Below are positions 8,740-18,823 of a DNA stretch of 64,000 nucleotides, piece after piece (the stretch's first letter is position 1; each line of letters opens with the position of its first letter). A program made the position numbers and the translations under genes. The stretch spans positions 4,154,001 through 4,218,000 of the forward strand of contig NZ_CP079869.1 of the NCBI RefSeq assembly GCF_025263265.1. The letters are read 5' to 3'. A model generated the notes under the pieces. The model ran no database searches. It worked only from the letters and a program-made list of their open reading frames with translations, and was not told the DNA's origin. Source of the DNA: Mycobacterium sp. SMC-4 (GTDB taxonomy: Bacteria; Actinomycetota; Actinomycetes; Mycobacteriales; Mycobacteriaceae).

Positions 8740-9932
8740 TCCAGCGAGCCCAGCGCCTGCTCGACGTCGCCGAGCAGATCGGCGACGTCCTCGATTCCGA
8801 CCGACAGCCGCACCAGGTCATCGGGTACCTCCAGTTGCGACCCGGCCGTCGAGGCATGCGTCATCGCGCCCGGGTATTCGATCAGCGACTCCACACCACC
8901 CAGCGACTCAGCCAGGATGAACAGCTCGGTGCGTGCACAGAAGTCACGGGCAGCCCGCGGACCGCCGCGCAGCCGCACCGACACCATGCCGCCGAAGCCG
9001 CTCATCTGCGCCGCGGCCACCTGGTGGTTGTGGTGGCCCGGCAGCCCCGGATACAGCACCGTCGCAACCGCCGGATGCCCGTCGAGGAACTCCGCGATCG
9101 CCGCGGCATTGTCGCTGTGGCGCTGCATGCGCAACGACAGCGTCTTGAGCCCGCGAATGGTCAGGTACGCGTCGAACGGCCCCGGGACGGCACCGGCACC
9201 GTTCTGCAGGAAGGCGAACGCGTCGTCGAGGGCTTCGTCGTTGGTCGCCAATGCACCACCCACCACATCGGAGTGGCCGCCGATGTATTTGGTCGTCGAG
9301 TGCAGCACGATGTCGGCTCCCAGCGGCAGCGGCTGTTGCAGCGCCGGGGATGCGAAGGTGTTGTCGACCAACACCCTGACCTTCGCCGCGCCGGCGCCGG
9401 ACTCGGCGGCCACCGCCGCTATACCGCTGATGTCGGCGATGGTCAGCAACGGGTTGGTGGGTGTTTCCACCCAGATCAACCTGGTGCGGTCGGTGACCGC
9501 CGCGCGCACCGCGTCGAGATCGGACAGCGCCACGGCGGTGTAGCTGATGCCCCAGTGCGCGAAGACCTTGTCGATCAGCCGGAACGTGCCACCGTAGGCG
9601 TCGTCGGGGATCACCAGGTGGTCGCCGGGGCGCAGCACCGCGCGCAGCGCGCAGTCGGTGGCCGCCATGCCGGAGCTGAACGCGCGAGCGTAGGACGCCT
9701 GCTCGACCGCGGCCAGCGCGGACTCCAGGGCCGATCGGGTCGGGTTGCCGGTGCGGGCGTACTCGAAGCCGCCTCGCAGGCCGCCGACGCCGTCCTGGGC
9801 GAAGGTCGAACTGGCATAAATCGGCGGGTTGACCACACCGGTGGCCGGATCAGGCCGGTAACCGGCGTGAATGGCCTTGGTCGCGAACCCATAGCTCCGG
9901 TAGTGATCGCTCGCGCTGCGCTGCTCGCCCAT
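8736..9932 (-). CDS. metB: cystathionine gamma-synthase
   Basis: A PLP enzyme of the Cys/Met metabolism family, 398 residues, matching M. tuberculosis MetB (Rv1079) in position. It condenses an O-acyl-homoserine with cysteine to cystathionine. The Schiff-base lysine is K215 in HSTTKYIGGHSD; the phosphate-binding block FSSGMAATDCAL and the C-terminal SLGGVESLIEYPGAMTH are conserved. With cbs about 2.7 kb away, the window holds both directions of transsulfuration between methionine and cysteine. ATG start at 9932; divergent from the acyl-CoA dehydrogenase gene across 32 bp. Confidence 0.95.
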   Translation of the reverse strand: MGEQRSASDHYRSYGFATKAIHAGYRPDPATGVVNPPIYASSTFAQDGVGGLRGGFEYARTGNPTRSALESALAAVEQASYARAFSSGMAATDCALRAVLRPGDHLVIPDDAYGGTFRLIDKVFAHWGISYTAVALSDLDAVRAAVTDRTRLIWVETPTNPLLTIADISGIAAVAAESGAGAAKVRVLVDNTFASPALQQPLPLGADIVLHSTTKYIGGHSDVVGGALATNDEALDDAFAFLQNGAGAVPGPFDAYLTIRGLKTLSLRMQRHSDNAAAIAEFLDGHPAVATVLYPGLPGHHNHQVAAAQMSGFGGMVSVRLRGGPRAARDFCARTELFILAESLGGVESLIEYPGAMTHASTAGSQLEVPDDLVRLSVGIEDVADLLGDVEQALGSLD

Positions 9933-9964
9933 GGCTGCCCAGGGTAGCGGTGTAGAACTTGGTC

Positions 9965-11146
9965 ATGTCCAGCGCTGGGAACACCCCGATCGAAAGCCTG
10001 CTCGACCTCGACTCGCTGTTGTGTGCCGAGGACCGCGATCTGCGCTCCATGGTGCGACAGTTCGGCGAACAACGATTGCGTCCGTACGTCGGAGAGTGGT
10101 TCGAGTCCGGTCAGGTGCCGGTCCGCGAGCTCGCCGTCGAGATCGGCAAACTCGGCCTGCTCGGCATGCACCTGAGCGGTTACGGCTGTGGGGGTTCCAC
10201 CGCGACCGCCTACGGCCTGGTGTGCCAGGAGCTGGAGGCCGTCGACAGCGGCCTGCGCAGCCTGGTGTCGGTGCAGGGTTCACTGGCGATGTTTGCCATT
10301 CACCGCTGGGGCAGCGAGGAACAACGTCGGCAGTGGCTGCCCGGGATGGCCGCCGGTGAGCTGATCGGCTGCTTCGGGCTGACCGAACCGGACTTCGGCT
10401 CCAACCCCGGCGGCATGCGTACCACCGCACGACGCGACGGGTCGGACTGGATCCTCAACGGTTCGAAGATGTGGATCACCAACGCCTCGGTCGCCGACGT
10501 GGCGATCGTCTGGGCGCGCGAACCGGGCGGACACGTGCTGGGCTTCGCGGTGCCGGCCTCCACCCCGGGGTTCAGTGCCCGGGAGATGACCCATAAGTTG
10601 TCGCTGCGCGCCTCGGTGACCTCGGAGTTCAGCCTCGACGACGTGCGTGTGCCCGAGGATGCCCGACTGCCCGGAGCCGAAGGTCTCAAGGGTCCGCTGA
10701 GTTGCCTGTCGGAGGCCCGGTTCGGAATTGTGTTCGGCGCCGTGGGCGCCGCCCGCGACTGCCTGGAGGCCACGATCGACTACGTGTGCAGCCGCGAGGT
10801 CTTCGACAAACCGTTGGCCGGATATCAGCTCACGCAGGCCAAGATCGCCGACATGGCCGTGGAGCTCGGTAAGGCTCAGCTGCTGGCGCTACACCTGGGC
10901 CGGCTCAAGGATGACGGCCGAATCCGTCCCGAGCAGGTCAGTGTCGGCAAGCTCAACAACGTCCGGGAGGCGCTCGGGATCGCCCGCCAGTGCCGAACTC
11001 TGTTGGGCGCCAATGGGGTGACGTTGGAATACCCGGTGATGCGGCACGCCAACAATCTCGAGTCGGTGTTGACCTACGAAGGGACCTCGGAAGTGCACCA
11101 GCTGGTCATCGGAGAGACATTGACCGGCGTCAGCGCATTCCGGTAG
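9965..11146 (+). CDS. acyl-CoA dehydrogenase, glutaryl-CoA dehydrogenase-like
   Basis: A 393-residue FAD-dependent dehydrogenase. CFGLTEPDFGSNPGGMRTTA, the SKMWITNASVADVAIVWA block and the C-terminal catalytic region NNLESVLTYEGTSEVHQLV place it in the acyl-CoA dehydrogenase family; the catalytic base Glu lies in YEGT, and the overall pattern is closest to glutaryl-CoA dehydrogenases. Electrons go to an electron transfer flavoprotein. In M. tuberculosis no such gene lies between metB and pra, so it is an insertion relative to that order. Start chosen at the ATG at 9965; a TTG two codons earlier is possible. The gene is convergent with pra. Confidence 0.88.
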   Translation: MSSAGNTPIESLLDLDSLLCAEDRDLRSMVRQFGEQRLRPYVGEWFESGQVPVRELAVEIGKLGLLGMHLSGYGCGGSTATAYGLVCQELEAVDSGLRSLVSVQGSLAMFAIHRWGSEEQRRQWLPGMAAGELIGCFGLTEPDFGSNPGGMRTTARRDGSDWILNGSKMWITNASVADVAIVWAREPGGHVLGFAVPASTPGFSAREMTHKLSLRASVTSEFSLDDVRVPEDARLPGAEGLKGPLSCLSEARFGIVFGAVGAARDCLEATIDYVCSREVFDKPLAGYQLTQAKIADMAVELGKAQLLALHLGRLKDDGRIRPEQVSVGKLNNVREALGIARQCRTLLGANGVTLEYPVMRHANNLESVLTYEGTSEVHQLVIGETLTGVSAFR

Positions 11147-11216
11147 GCGCCGAAACCACGGTTGCCGACGACGTTTTCGCAGTGCCGTCGACAACCGTAG
11201 TTTCGCGCACTGGCCG

Positions 11217-11951
11217 TCAGTACTGCTGCGGCGGCGGACCCGGGGGCAGCGGCTGCGGGTTGAGCGGGACGCAGACGGTGCTCATGATCTTGTCGGCCAG
11301 CGTCTGACGCTTGCCGTCCCAGAGCGGGAACAGGTAGCCGATGTAGCAGATGATGGTGTCGACGATGTGCGCCAGCTGACGAACGATCGACAGCCCGAAA
11401 CCGATAGGCAGCCAAGTCTTTTCGCTGACGACCTTGAACTTGAGCACCGACTTTCCGATGCTCGAGCCGGTGGTCCCCTGACGGTAGCCGTAGTTCCAGA
11501 TGACGTAGGCCAGCATCAGCAGCGAACCCAGCAGCGAGACGGTCGTCCCGATGGCCGTGGGCTGCGACGTGCACTCGACGCCGCCGTTGTAGGTGACGCA
11601 GTTGTTCTCGCCGGTGCCGAAGGCGATGCCCTGGGTGATACCGGCGATGATGAACACCGGGATGTTGTCGATGAACCACGCGCCCACCCGGTAATGCCAG
11701 GGCGTGTAGGCCTCCTTGGGCAGGGCTGCCCCCTGCGGCGGCGGGCCACCGCCGTACTGCGCCTGCGGGAAAGCACCCGGGGGCGGGTAATTGCCCTGCG
11801 GCGGAGGCGGATACCCACCCGGAGGCGGCGGCGGTGCATATCCGCCCTGCGGCGTGGGCTGCGACCCGGGGGGCGGAGGAGGGTAGTTGCCTGGGGGCGG
11901 GTAACCACCCTGCGGCGGAGTTCCCCCGGGCCCTGCTGGATTGTCTGTCAT
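11217..11951 (-). CDS. pra: proline-rich RDD-family membrane protein (proline-rich antigen)
   Basis: A 244-residue protein with an N-terminal 75-residue Pro/Gly/Tyr-rich repeat region (units such as GGYPPPGNYPPPP) and a C-terminal RDD domain of three helices (RVGAWFIDNIPVFIIAGI; VSLLGSLLMLAYVIWNYGYRQ; ICYIGYLFPLW). RDD refers to conserved Arg/Asp residues in the helices. It corresponds to M. tuberculosis Pra (Rv1078). AGGAG lies upstream of the ATG at 11951. A paralogue lacking the proline-rich region follows immediately upstream in the transcript (11979-12509), evidence of tandem duplication. Confidence 0.93.
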   Translation of the reverse strand: MTDNPAGPGGTPPQGGYPPPGNYPPPPPGSQPTPQGGYAPPPPPGGYPPPPQGNYPPPGAFPQAQYGGGPPPQGAALPKEAYTPWHYRVGAWFIDNIPVFIIAGITQGIAFGTGENNCVTYNGGVECTSQPTAIGTTVSLLGSLLMLAYVIWNYGYRQGTTGSSIGKSVLKFKVVSEKTWLPIGFGLSIVRQLAHIVDTIICYIGYLFPLWDGKRQTLADKIMSTVCVPLNPQPLPPGPPPQQY

Positions 11952-11978
11952 GGTCGCTCCTGATGTCGTGTCGGGTGT

Positions 11979-12509
11979 CTACAGCGGTACGCAGACTGTG
12001 GTCATTATCTTGTCGGCGATCGTCTGGCGCTTGGTATCCCACAGCGGAAACAGGTAACCGACGTAACAGATTGCCCCGTCGATGACGTGGGCTAGTTGGC
12101 GCAGTATCGACAGTCCGAAATCGATGGGCTGCCAAGTCTTTTCACTGACCACCCGAAACCGGGTGATCGACTTGCCCAGGCTGGAACCCGTGGCGCCCTG
12201 CCGGTACCCGAAATTCCAGACCAGATATCCGAACACGGCGAGCGTGGCCACCGCCATCGCCAGCTGGCCCAGGCCGCTCGTGCCGGTGACACACACCTCG
12301 CCGAACTCCGATTGCGACCGATCGGTGAGACATTCGGTCGCGGTGGTGCCTCTCAGCACGCCCCAGCCGATACCGAACGCGATCACCACCGGGACCATGT
12401 CGATCACCTGGGCGAGTACCCGGGTCGTCCACGGTGTGTAGGACTCCTTCGGCAGCGCCACAACCGTATTCGACGAACGGTCGCCTGACGGTGACGGTCG
12501 ATCGGTCAT
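11979..12509 (-). CDS. RDD-family membrane protein, paralogue of pra
   Basis: A 176-residue protein that repeats the RDD domain of the next gene: ALPKESYTPWTTRVLAQVIDM, NFGYRQGATGSSLGKSI, VVSEKTWQPIDFGLSILRQLAH and DKIMTTVCVPL align one-to-one with pra, but the proline-rich repeats are replaced by a short polar N-terminus (MTDRPSPSGDRSSN). GGAAGG precedes the ATG at 12509 and the two genes are 27 bp apart in one orientation, so this is a tandem duplication expressed as one unit. Role unknown; RDD proteins have been proposed to act in transport or envelope functions. Confidence 0.88.
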   Translation of the reverse strand: MTDRPSPSGDRSSNTVVALPKESYTPWTTRVLAQVIDMVPVVIAFGIGWGVLRGTTATECLTDRSQSEFGEVCVTGTSGLGQLAMAVATLAVFGYLVWNFGYRQGATGSSLGKSITRFRVVSEKTWQPIDFGLSILRQLAHVIDGAICYVGYLFPLWDTKRQTIADKIMTTVCVPL

Positions 12510-12620
12510 GGACGCCTTCCCGAGAAATCTCAGCCCGAAACAGCGTGCTTACCCTACCTGAGCGCACGCTGCACGCAGCGCTTTCGCGCAGGTTGTTGAT
12601 CTTGGTTTGCCTCGTCGACG

Positions 12621-14015
12621 TCAGGTCCGGGCTGTCTCGCTGGACAGGTAACCCAGCAGGTCGTGACGGGTCAGCACACCGACCGGTTTGCCTTCCTCGA
12701 CGACCATGACCGCATCACATTCCCGTAGCGTCTTGGCCACGCTGCTGACCAGCTCACCCGCACCCACCAGGGGCAGCGGTGGGCTCATGTGCTGGGCGAC
12801 CGCGTCGGCGAGCTTTGCCCGCCCCTCGAACACCGCCGAGAGAAGTTCGCGTTCGGACACGCTGCCGGCAACCTCGCCCGCCATCACCGGCGGTTCGGCA
12901 CCCACTACCGGCATTTGGGAGACCCCGTACTCGCGCAGGATGGTGATCGCGTCGCGCACCGTCTCCGACGGGTGGGTGTGCACCAGATCGGGTAGCGCCC
13001 CCGATTTGCCGCGCATCAGGTCACCCACCGTCGACTCCCTGACCGTCCCGTCGAGGCGACTTCGCAGGAACCCGTAGGACGACATCCACTCGTCGTTGAA
13101 GATCTTCGACAGGTAGCCGCGTCCACCGTCGGGCAGCAGCACCACCACCAGCGCGTCGGGTCCCTCCCGCTCGGCGACCTGGATCGCTGCGACTGCGGCC
13201 ATGCCGCACGAACCGCCGACCAGCATGGCTTCCTCGCGCGCCAGCCGCCGGGTCATCTCAAAGGAATCGGCATCGGAGACCGCGATGATCTCGTCCGGGA
13301 CCGACGGATCGTAGGCCGACGGCCAGAAGTCCTCGCCCACGCCCTCGACGAGGTAGGGCCGACCCGAGCCGCCCGAGTACACCGAGCCTTCCGGGTCGAC
13401 GCCGATCACCTTGACGCGACCGTTGGAAACCTCCTTGAGGTAGCGGCCCGCTCCGGTGATGGTTCCGCCGGTTCCGACGCCGGCCACGAAGTGGGTGACC
13501 TTGCCGTCGGTGTCGGCCCAGATTTCCGGGCCGGTGGTCTCGTAGTGGCTCTGCGGACCCATCAGATTGGAGTACTGGTCGGGCTTCCACGCTCCGTCGA
13601 TCTCGTTGACCAGCCGGTCGGACACGCTGTAGTAGCTGTCGGGGTGGTCGGGCGGCACGGCCGTCGGGCACACCACAACCTCGGCGCCGTAGGCCCGCAG
13701 CACGTTGCGCTTGTCCTCGCCGACTTTGTCGGGGCAGACGAACACACACTTGTAGCCGCGTTGCTGGGCAACCAATGCAAGACCGACGCCGGTATTACCG
13801 GAGGTGGGTTCGACGATGGTGCCGCCAGGGCGCAGTTCACCGCTGGCCTCCGCGGCGTCGATCATCTTGATCGCGATCCGATCCTTGGCGCTGCCGCCGG
13901 GGTTGAGGTACTCGACTTTGGCCGCGACCATCCCGGCCCCGGCCGGAACAACCGAATTCAGCTGCACCAGCGGTGTATTGCCGATGAGCTCAGTGATGTG
14001 CCGGGCGATGCGCAT
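12621..14015 (-). CDS. cbs: cystathionine beta-synthase
   Basis: A 464-residue PLP enzyme matching M. tuberculosis Cbs (Rv1077). It joins serine and homocysteine to cystathionine in reverse transsulfuration. The PLP lysine is in PGGSAKDRIA near residue 44; TSGNTGVGLAL is the cofactor/substrate loop, and GGSCGMAAVAA follows. After about residue 325 come two CBS domains (TVGDLMRGKSGALPDLV and MSPPLPLVGAGELVSSVAK) that can bind adenosyl ligands and regulate stability or activity. It lies 29 bp from the lipU stop and is probably cotranscribed with lipU upstream. Confidence 0.95.
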   Translation of the reverse strand: MRIARHITELIGNTPLVQLNSVVPAGAGMVAAKVEYLNPGGSAKDRIAIKMIDAAEASGELRPGGTIVEPTSGNTGVGLALVAQQRGYKCVFVCPDKVGEDKRNVLRAYGAEVVVCPTAVPPDHPDSYYSVSDRLVNEIDGAWKPDQYSNLMGPQSHYETTGPEIWADTDGKVTHFVAGVGTGGTITGAGRYLKEVSNGRVKVIGVDPEGSVYSGGSGRPYLVEGVGEDFWPSAYDPSVPDEIIAVSDADSFEMTRRLAREEAMLVGGSCGMAAVAAIQVAEREGPDALVVVLLPDGGRGYLSKIFNDEWMSSYGFLRSRLDGTVRESTVGDLMRGKSGALPDLVHTHPSETVRDAITILREYGVSQMPVVGAEPPVMAGEVAGSVSERELLSAVFEGRAKLADAVAQHMSPPLPLVGAGELVSSVAKTLRECDAVMVVEEGKPVGVLTRHDLLGYLSSETART

Positions 14016-14044
14016 GCCTACATCGTGTCAGGCCGGCCGATCGA

Positions 14045-15115
14045 CTACCAGGTGGCCTCGCGGATGTAGTCGCCGATCTGCCGCAATGACCGGTTGGCTT
14101 CCGACACCATCGGCGCACCGAGCTGGAAAACATGCATCTGACCAGGCCAGACGCGCACCTCGACGGGCACGCCGGCTGCGGCGAGCAGACGCGCCGCCTT
14201 TCGCGCATCGCTGAGCAGAACCTCCGACCCCGAGACGTGGATCAGCGTGCGGGGCAGACCGGGCTCGATGTGGTCGAGCGGCTCGTAGACCTGCTCGGGT
14301 TGCCCGTCGACGGTCCGCTTGGCCGCCGCGACCTCGATGAGCTCCACCAGCGCGTGGAATGCTTTGGCCGGGAACATCGCGTCGGTGCGGGCGTTGGGGT
14401 GGTCGGCACGCGCTTCATTGCCGATCTCAAACAGCGGCGACATGGTCACCACCGCTGCCGGAGTCTCGCCGTGATAGCCATCGACGCCCTGGGCCTGCAG
14501 CTTCTCGGCCAGCGAGAGCGCGAGGTAGCCACCGGCGGAGTCACCGGCCAGCACGATCTGATCCGGCTCGTAGCCGAGCTCCCGCAGCCACTTGTAGCCG
14601 TCGAAGCAGTCGTCGAGCGCAGTGCCGACCGAGTGCTTGGGGATCATCCGGTAGTTCACCACCAGCACCGGGGCATCGGCACACTGGGACAGTGCGGTGA
14701 CCAGCCGGCCGTGGGTATTGACGCCGCACGTCAGGAACGCGCCGCCGTGCAGATAGAGGATGACGCTGCGGTTGCCGTCGGCAGGCAGTACGCCCGCGGC
14801 GCGGACCAGCTGGGCGTTGCAGTGCGGCAGCGAGATGGTGGCGCGGACCGTGCCCGGGGCCGGCTTGAGCACACGGGCCGCGAAGTCGACCAACCCCCAC
14901 GGCCACGGCAGCTTCGGAGCGTAGCTGCCCACGGTGAGGAACGGCTTGATCGTCAGGGATGCAGCCAGCCCGAGCATGCGTCCGGCGACGCTGGGACCGT
15001 CCTCCACCACCTCGACCGGAGCACCGTCACTGACCGGAAATCGGCGCGGCTTGAGGCCTCTACCTGGACGAACGCCAAGATGAGCGGTACTGGGGGCCTT
15101 GCTCGGTGCCGTCAT
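14045..15115 (-). CDS. lipU: alpha/beta-hydrolase esterase/lipase LipU
   Basis: A 356-residue hormone-sensitive-lipase-type esterase, positional match to M. tuberculosis lipU (Rv1076). HGGAF forms the oxyanion hole, GDSAGGYLA holds the nucleophile Ser, and the Asp (SEVLLSDARK) and His (WPGQMHVFQL) of the triad are visible. Substrates are expected to be short- to medium-chain acyl esters. The ATG at 15115 has AGGAAG at proper distance; a GTG at 15124 sits too close to that site. It is divergent from the SGNH hydrolase gene across an AT-rich intergenic region (about 15170-15245). Confidence 0.92.
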   Translation of the reverse strand: MTAPSKAPSTAHLGVRPGRGLKPRRFPVSDGAPVEVVEDGPSVAGRMLGLAASLTIKPFLTVGSYAPKLPWPWGLVDFAARVLKPAPGTVRATISLPHCNAQLVRAAGVLPADGNRSVILYLHGGAFLTCGVNTHGRLVTALSQCADAPVLVVNYRMIPKHSVGTALDDCFDGYKWLRELGYEPDQIVLAGDSAGGYLALSLAEKLQAQGVDGYHGETPAAVVTMSPLFEIGNEARADHPNARTDAMFPAKAFHALVELIEVAAAKRTVDGQPEQVYEPLDHIEPGLPRTLIHVSGSEVLLSDARKAARLLAAAGVPVEVRVWPGQMHVFQLGAPMVSEANRSLRQIGDYIREATW

Positions 15116-15308
15116 CGCCACCACTTCCTACGCCGTTGTAGTGCCGGGATAAGCCAAGTTATTCAGACCATCTCGTAACTTAGCTTGGCACGTGTAACCA
15201 TTATCACAATGGGTTAAACAAAATTACTACTGGTGTTGATACCGCACTGTGACCGGCACGCGGCTTCGGCGCGCGATAAACCCCTGGATCCCACCTAGAC
15301 TGGCGGGC

Positions 15309-16340
15309 GTGGGCAGCGCCAGTGATGCTCCTCGAGGTCGCATACCGCGGCGATCGGTTTTCTTCTGGGCGGTCGCCACTCTGGCCTCGACAGGATCGGC
15401 CTACGTCGGCGCCCGCAATCTGCTGACCGGGCAGGCCGACAAGGCCCGTCAGGTCATCCCGAAAGCCTGGGATGTTCCACCCCGCGCCGACGGCGTCTAC
15501 ACCCCCGGTGGCGCGACGGTGCAGCGTTGGCAGCGTGACGTGCCGTTCGACCTACACCTGATGATCTTCGGGGATTCGACAGCGACCGGCTACGGGTGCA
15601 CCGACGCCGAGCAGGTGCCCGGGGTGCTGCTGGCACGCGGCCTGGCCGAGGAGTCCGGCAAACGCATCCGACTGAGCACCAAGGCGATCGTCGGCGCAAC
15701 CTCCAAGGGATTGTCGGGGCAGATCGATGCGATGTTCGTCGCCGGCCGTCCTCCCGACGCCGCGGTGATCATGATCGGCGCCAACGACATCACCCGGCCC
15801 AACGGTGTCGGCCCGTCGGCGCGCCGTCTCGGCCAGGCCGTACTTCGGCTCCGCGGCAGCGGAGCGGTGGTTGTGGTCGGCACCTGCCCGGATTTCGGCG
15901 TCATCAAGGCGATCCCGCAGCCTCTGCGGTGGTGGGTGCGGGCTCGCGGTTTGCGGTTGGCCCGCGCGCAGGCGGCCGCGGTGCGCGGGGCAGGCGGTGT
16001 GCCGGTGCCGTTCGCCGACCTGCTGGCCCCGCACTTCTACAAGACGCCGGAGCTGTTGTTCTCCGAGGACATGTTCCATCCCTCGGCGGCCGGCTATTCG
16101 CTGGCCGGCAAGCAGCTCCTGCCCGCGCTGTGTCAGGCATTGGGTGAATGCCAATCCGGCAACCCGCCCGAGGCCGCCCTGGTCTCTCGCTCGGGTGACC
16201 GCAGTTCACTGCTGGGGTGGGTCATCGGCGCGACCCGGTTGTGGCGGCGGTCGACAGGCGTGCCCGCGCCGGTGGTGGGTGCGGTCCCCGGGTTTGCACA
16301 AGGGAGGGTGCCCGCGCCGGTCGGCGCGAGTGCCAGCTAG
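15309..16340 (+). CDS. SGNH/GDSL-type hydrolase (Rv1075c-like)
   Basis: A secreted or membrane-anchored hydrolase of the SGNH superfamily. FGDSTATGYG holds the block I nucleophile Ser, GANDIT is block III with the conserved Asn, and DMFHPSAAGY is block V with the Asp/His pair. An N-terminal hydrophobic stretch (FFWAVATLASTGSAYV) suggests a signal anchor. Homologues in M. tuberculosis (Rv1075c) act as esterases. I prefer the GTG at 15309 because TAGACT lies 7 nt upstream, a leaderless arrangement; a GTG at 15249 would add 20 residues. The last 60 residues are a low-complexity Arg/Pro/Val tail. Confidence 0.88.
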   Translation: MGSASDAPRGRIPRRSVFFWAVATLASTGSAYVGARNLLTGQADKARQVIPKAWDVPPRADGVYTPGGATVQRWQRDVPFDLHLMIFGDSTATGYGCTDAEQVPGVLLARGLAEESGKRIRLSTKAIVGATSKGLSGQIDAMFVAGRPPDAAVIMIGANDITRPNGVGPSARRLGQAVLRLRGSGAVVVVGTCPDFGVIKAIPQPLRWWVRARGLRLARAQAAAVRGAGGVPVPFADLLAPHFYKTPELLFSEDMFHPSAAGYSLAGKQLLPALCQALGECQSGNPPEAALVSRSGDRSSLLGWVIGATRLWRRSTGVPAPVVGAVPGFAQGRVPAPVGASAS

Positions 16341-16380
16341 GTTCGTTCGTAGTTCGCACCGCCGCATACGAGGAGCCGTC

Positions 16381-17598
16381 ATGCCCGAAGCCGTCATCGT
16401 CGCCACTGCCCGCTCACCCATCGGCCGGGCCAACAAGGGATCGCTGGTCTCGATGCGCCCCGACGATCTGGCCGCCCAGATGGTCAAGGCGGTATTGGAC
16501 AAGGTGCCCGCACTGGATCCCCGCGATATCGACGACCTGATGATGGGGTGCGCCCAGCCTGCCGGCGAAGCCGGCTACAACATCGCGCGGGCGGTCGCGG
16601 TACAGCTGGGTTACGACTTCCTGCCGGGCACCACCGTCAATCGGTACTGCTCGTCGTCGCTGCAGACCACGCGGATGGCGTTTCACGCCATCAAGGCCGG
16701 CGAAGGCCACGCGTTCCTCTCGGCCGGCGTGGAGACGGTGTCGCGGTTCGGCAAGGGGGCCGCCGACGGCGCACCGGACTCGAAGAACCCGATTTTCGAG
16801 GATGCGCAGCAGCGGTCGGCCAAGGCCGCCGAGGGCGCGACCGAGTGGCACGACCCGCGCGAGGACGACCTGTTGCCCGACGTGTACATCGCGATGGGCC
16901 AGACCGCCGAGAACGTCGCGGCGTACACCGGCATCAGCCGCGAAGACCAGGACCACTGGGGGGTGCGGTCGCAGAATCGCGCCGAGGAGGCCATCAAGAG
17001 CGGATTCTTCGAGCGTGAGATCGTGCCGGTGACGCTGCCCGACGGCACCGTCGTCTCCACCGACGACGGTCCGCGCGCAGGGACCAGCTACGACAAGATC
17101 AGCCAGCTCAAGCCGGTCTTCCGGCCGAACGGCACGATCACCGCGGGCAATGCGTGCCCGCTCAACGACGGCGCTGCCGCGGTGATGATCATGAGCGACA
17201 GCAAGGCCAAGGAGTTGGGCCTCACGCCGCTGGCCCGCATCGTCTCGACGGGCGTGTCGGGGCTGTCGCCGGAGATCATGGGTCTCGGGCCGATCGAGGC
17301 CGTCAAGAAGGCGTTGGCGAACGCCAAGATGAGCATTTCCGACATCGATCTGTACGAGATCAACGAGGCGTTCGCGGTTCAGGTGCTGGGATCGGCGCGC
17401 GAACTCGGCATGGACGAGGACAAGCTCAACGTCTCCGGCGGCGCGATCGCGCTGGGCCACCCGTTCGGGATGACCGGGGCGCGGATCACCGCCACGCTGC
17501 TGAACAACCTGGCCACCCACGACAAGACCTTCGGCATCGAGACGATGTGCGTGGGCGGCGGTCAGGGGATGGCGATGGTCGTGGAGCGGCTCAGCTAG
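16381..17598 (+). CDS. fadA3: acetyl-CoA acetyltransferase (thiolase) FadA3
   Basis: A 405-residue degradative/biosynthetic thiolase corresponding to Rv1074c. The nucleophilic Cys is in [10 protein letters not shown] near residue 90, the catalytic His in [11 protein letters not shown] and the second Cys in [22 protein letters not shown] is the substrate-binding block. It cleaves 3-ketoacyl-CoA or condenses acetyl-CoA. GAGGAG precedes the ATG at 16381. The 40-bp gap after the SGNH hydrolase and the same orientation suggest a shared transcript, with echA9/echA8 nearby forming a local set of acyl-CoA genes. Confidence 0.95.
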   Translation: MPEAVIVATARSPIGRANKGSLVSMRPDDLAAQMVKAVLDKVPALDPRDIDDLMMGCAQPAGEAGYNIARAVAVQLGYDFLPGTTVNRYCSSSLQTTRMAFHAIKAGEGHAFLSAGVETVSRFGKGAADGAPDSKNPIFEDAQQRSAKAAEGATEWHDPREDDLLPDVYIAMGQTAENVAAYTGISREDQDHWGVRSQNRAEEAIKSGFFEREIVPVTLPDGTVVSTDDGPRAGTSYDKISQLKPVFRPNGTITAGNACPLNDGAAAVMIMSDSKAKELGLTPLARIVSTGVSGLSPEIMGLGPIEAVKKALANAKMSISDIDLYEINEAFAVQVLGSARELGMDEDKLNVSGGAIALGHPFGMTGARITATLLNNLATHDKTFGIETMCVGGGQGMAMVVERLS

Positions 17599-17620
17599 CC
17601 GCCCATAGAATGCCGTTCCG

Positions 17621-18823
17621 ATGACCACCATCGGAACGCCGCTGTCACCGCGCGCCACCAAAGTCATGCTGCTCGGCTCGGGCGAACTCGGCCGCGAAGT
17701 GCTGATCGCGCTGCAGCGCCTCGGCGTCGAGACGATCGCCGTCGACCGCTACCAGAACGCCCCCGGTCATCAGGTCGCCCACCACGCGCGCACGATCACG
17801 ATGTCGGACCCGGGCCAGCTCCGGGCGCTGATCGAGGCCGAGCGGCCCGACCTGGTGGTGCCCGAGATCGAAGCCATCGCGACGCCGGCGCTCGAAGAGC
17901 TGGAGGCCGAAGGCGCGGTGACCGTCATCCCGACCGCCCGGGCCGCGCGGTTGACCATGGACCGCGAGGGAATCCGACGTCTCGCGGCCGAGACCCTCGA
18001 CCTGCCCACCAGCCCGTACCGGTTCTGCGATTCGCTTGACGAGCTCCATGCCGCAATCGCTGACGGCATCGGGTATCCGTGCGTGGTCAAACCGGTGATG
18101 AGCAGCTCCGGCAAGGGTCAGTCCAAGATCGACGGTCCCGACGATGTCGCGCCAGCATGGGAGTACGCGATGTCGGGCAGCCGGGTGAGCAACACCCGCA
18201 TCATCGTCGAGGGGTTCGTCGACTTCGACTACGAGATCACACTGCTGACAGTGCGCGCCCGCGGCGCCTCCGGCGCGGTGGAGACCACGTTCTGCGAACC
18301 CATCGGGCACCGGCAGGTCGGTGGCGACTACGTCGAAAGCTGGCAACCGCACCCGATGTCGGCCACGGCGCTGGAACGCGCGCAGCAGATCGCACACGCG
18401 GTGACCGACGATCTGGGTGGGCAGGGCATCTTCGGGGTGGAGCTGTTCGTCAAGGGTGACCAGGTCTGGTTCAGCGAGGTCAGCCCGCGCCCCCACGACA
18501 CCGGCATGGTCACGATGGTGACGCAGTGGCAGAACGAGTTCGAGCTGCACGCACGCGCCATCCTCGGTCTGCCGGTCGACAGCGCGCTGCGGTCGCCGGG
18601 CGCCAGCGCGGTGATCTACGGCGGCGTGGACGCCGAGGGCGTGATCTTCGAGGGGGTGGACAGCGCGCTGCAGGTACCGCACACCGAGATCCGGCTGTTC
18701 GGCAAGCCGGAGAGCTTCGTCCAACGCCGGATGGGTGTGGCACTGGCCTACGCCGACGACGTCCAGACCGCGCGCCGCAACGCGACTGAAGCCGCGGGCC
18801 GGGTCACCCCGCGAGTTCCCTAG
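17621..18823 (+). CDS. purT: formate-dependent GAR transformylase PurT
   Basis: A 400-residue ATP-grasp enzyme that makes formylglycinamide ribonucleotide from GAR, formate and ATP in purine synthesis. Family signatures: [11 protein letters not shown] near the N-terminus, [13 protein letters not shown], the ATP-grasp loop [13 protein letters not shown] and the metal-binding [17 protein letters not shown]. In M. tuberculosis purT (Rv0389) is elsewhere, so this location is specific to this lineage. TAGAAT at 17606-17611 lies 9 nt before the ATG, so its transcript has almost no leader. The 3' end overlaps the convergent DUF559 gene by 20 bp. Confidence 0.95.
   Translation: MTTIGTPLSPRATKVMLLGSGELGREVLIALQRLGVETIAVDRYQNAPGHQVAHHARTITMSDPGQLRALIEAERPDLVVPEIEAIATPALEELEAEGAVTVIPTARAARLTMDREGIRRLAAETLDLPTSPYRFCDSLDELHAAIADGIGYPCVVKPVMSSSGKGQSKIDGPDDVAPAWEYAMSGSRVSNTRIIVEGFVDFDYEITLLTVRARGASGAVETTFCEPIGHRQVGGDYVESWQPHPMSATALERAQQIAHAVTDDLGGQGIFGVELFVKGDQVWFSEVSPRPHDTGMVTMVTQWQNEFELHARAILGLPVDSALRSPGASAVIYGGVDAEGVIFEGVDSALQVPHTEIRLFGKPESFVQRRMGVALAYADDVQTARRNATEAAGRVTPRVP

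Noticed and set aside
15249..15308. Upstream GTG start for the SGNH hydrolase
   Set aside because: Possible, but TAGACT 7 nt before the GTG at 15309 favours a leaderless start there, closer to the homologue's length.
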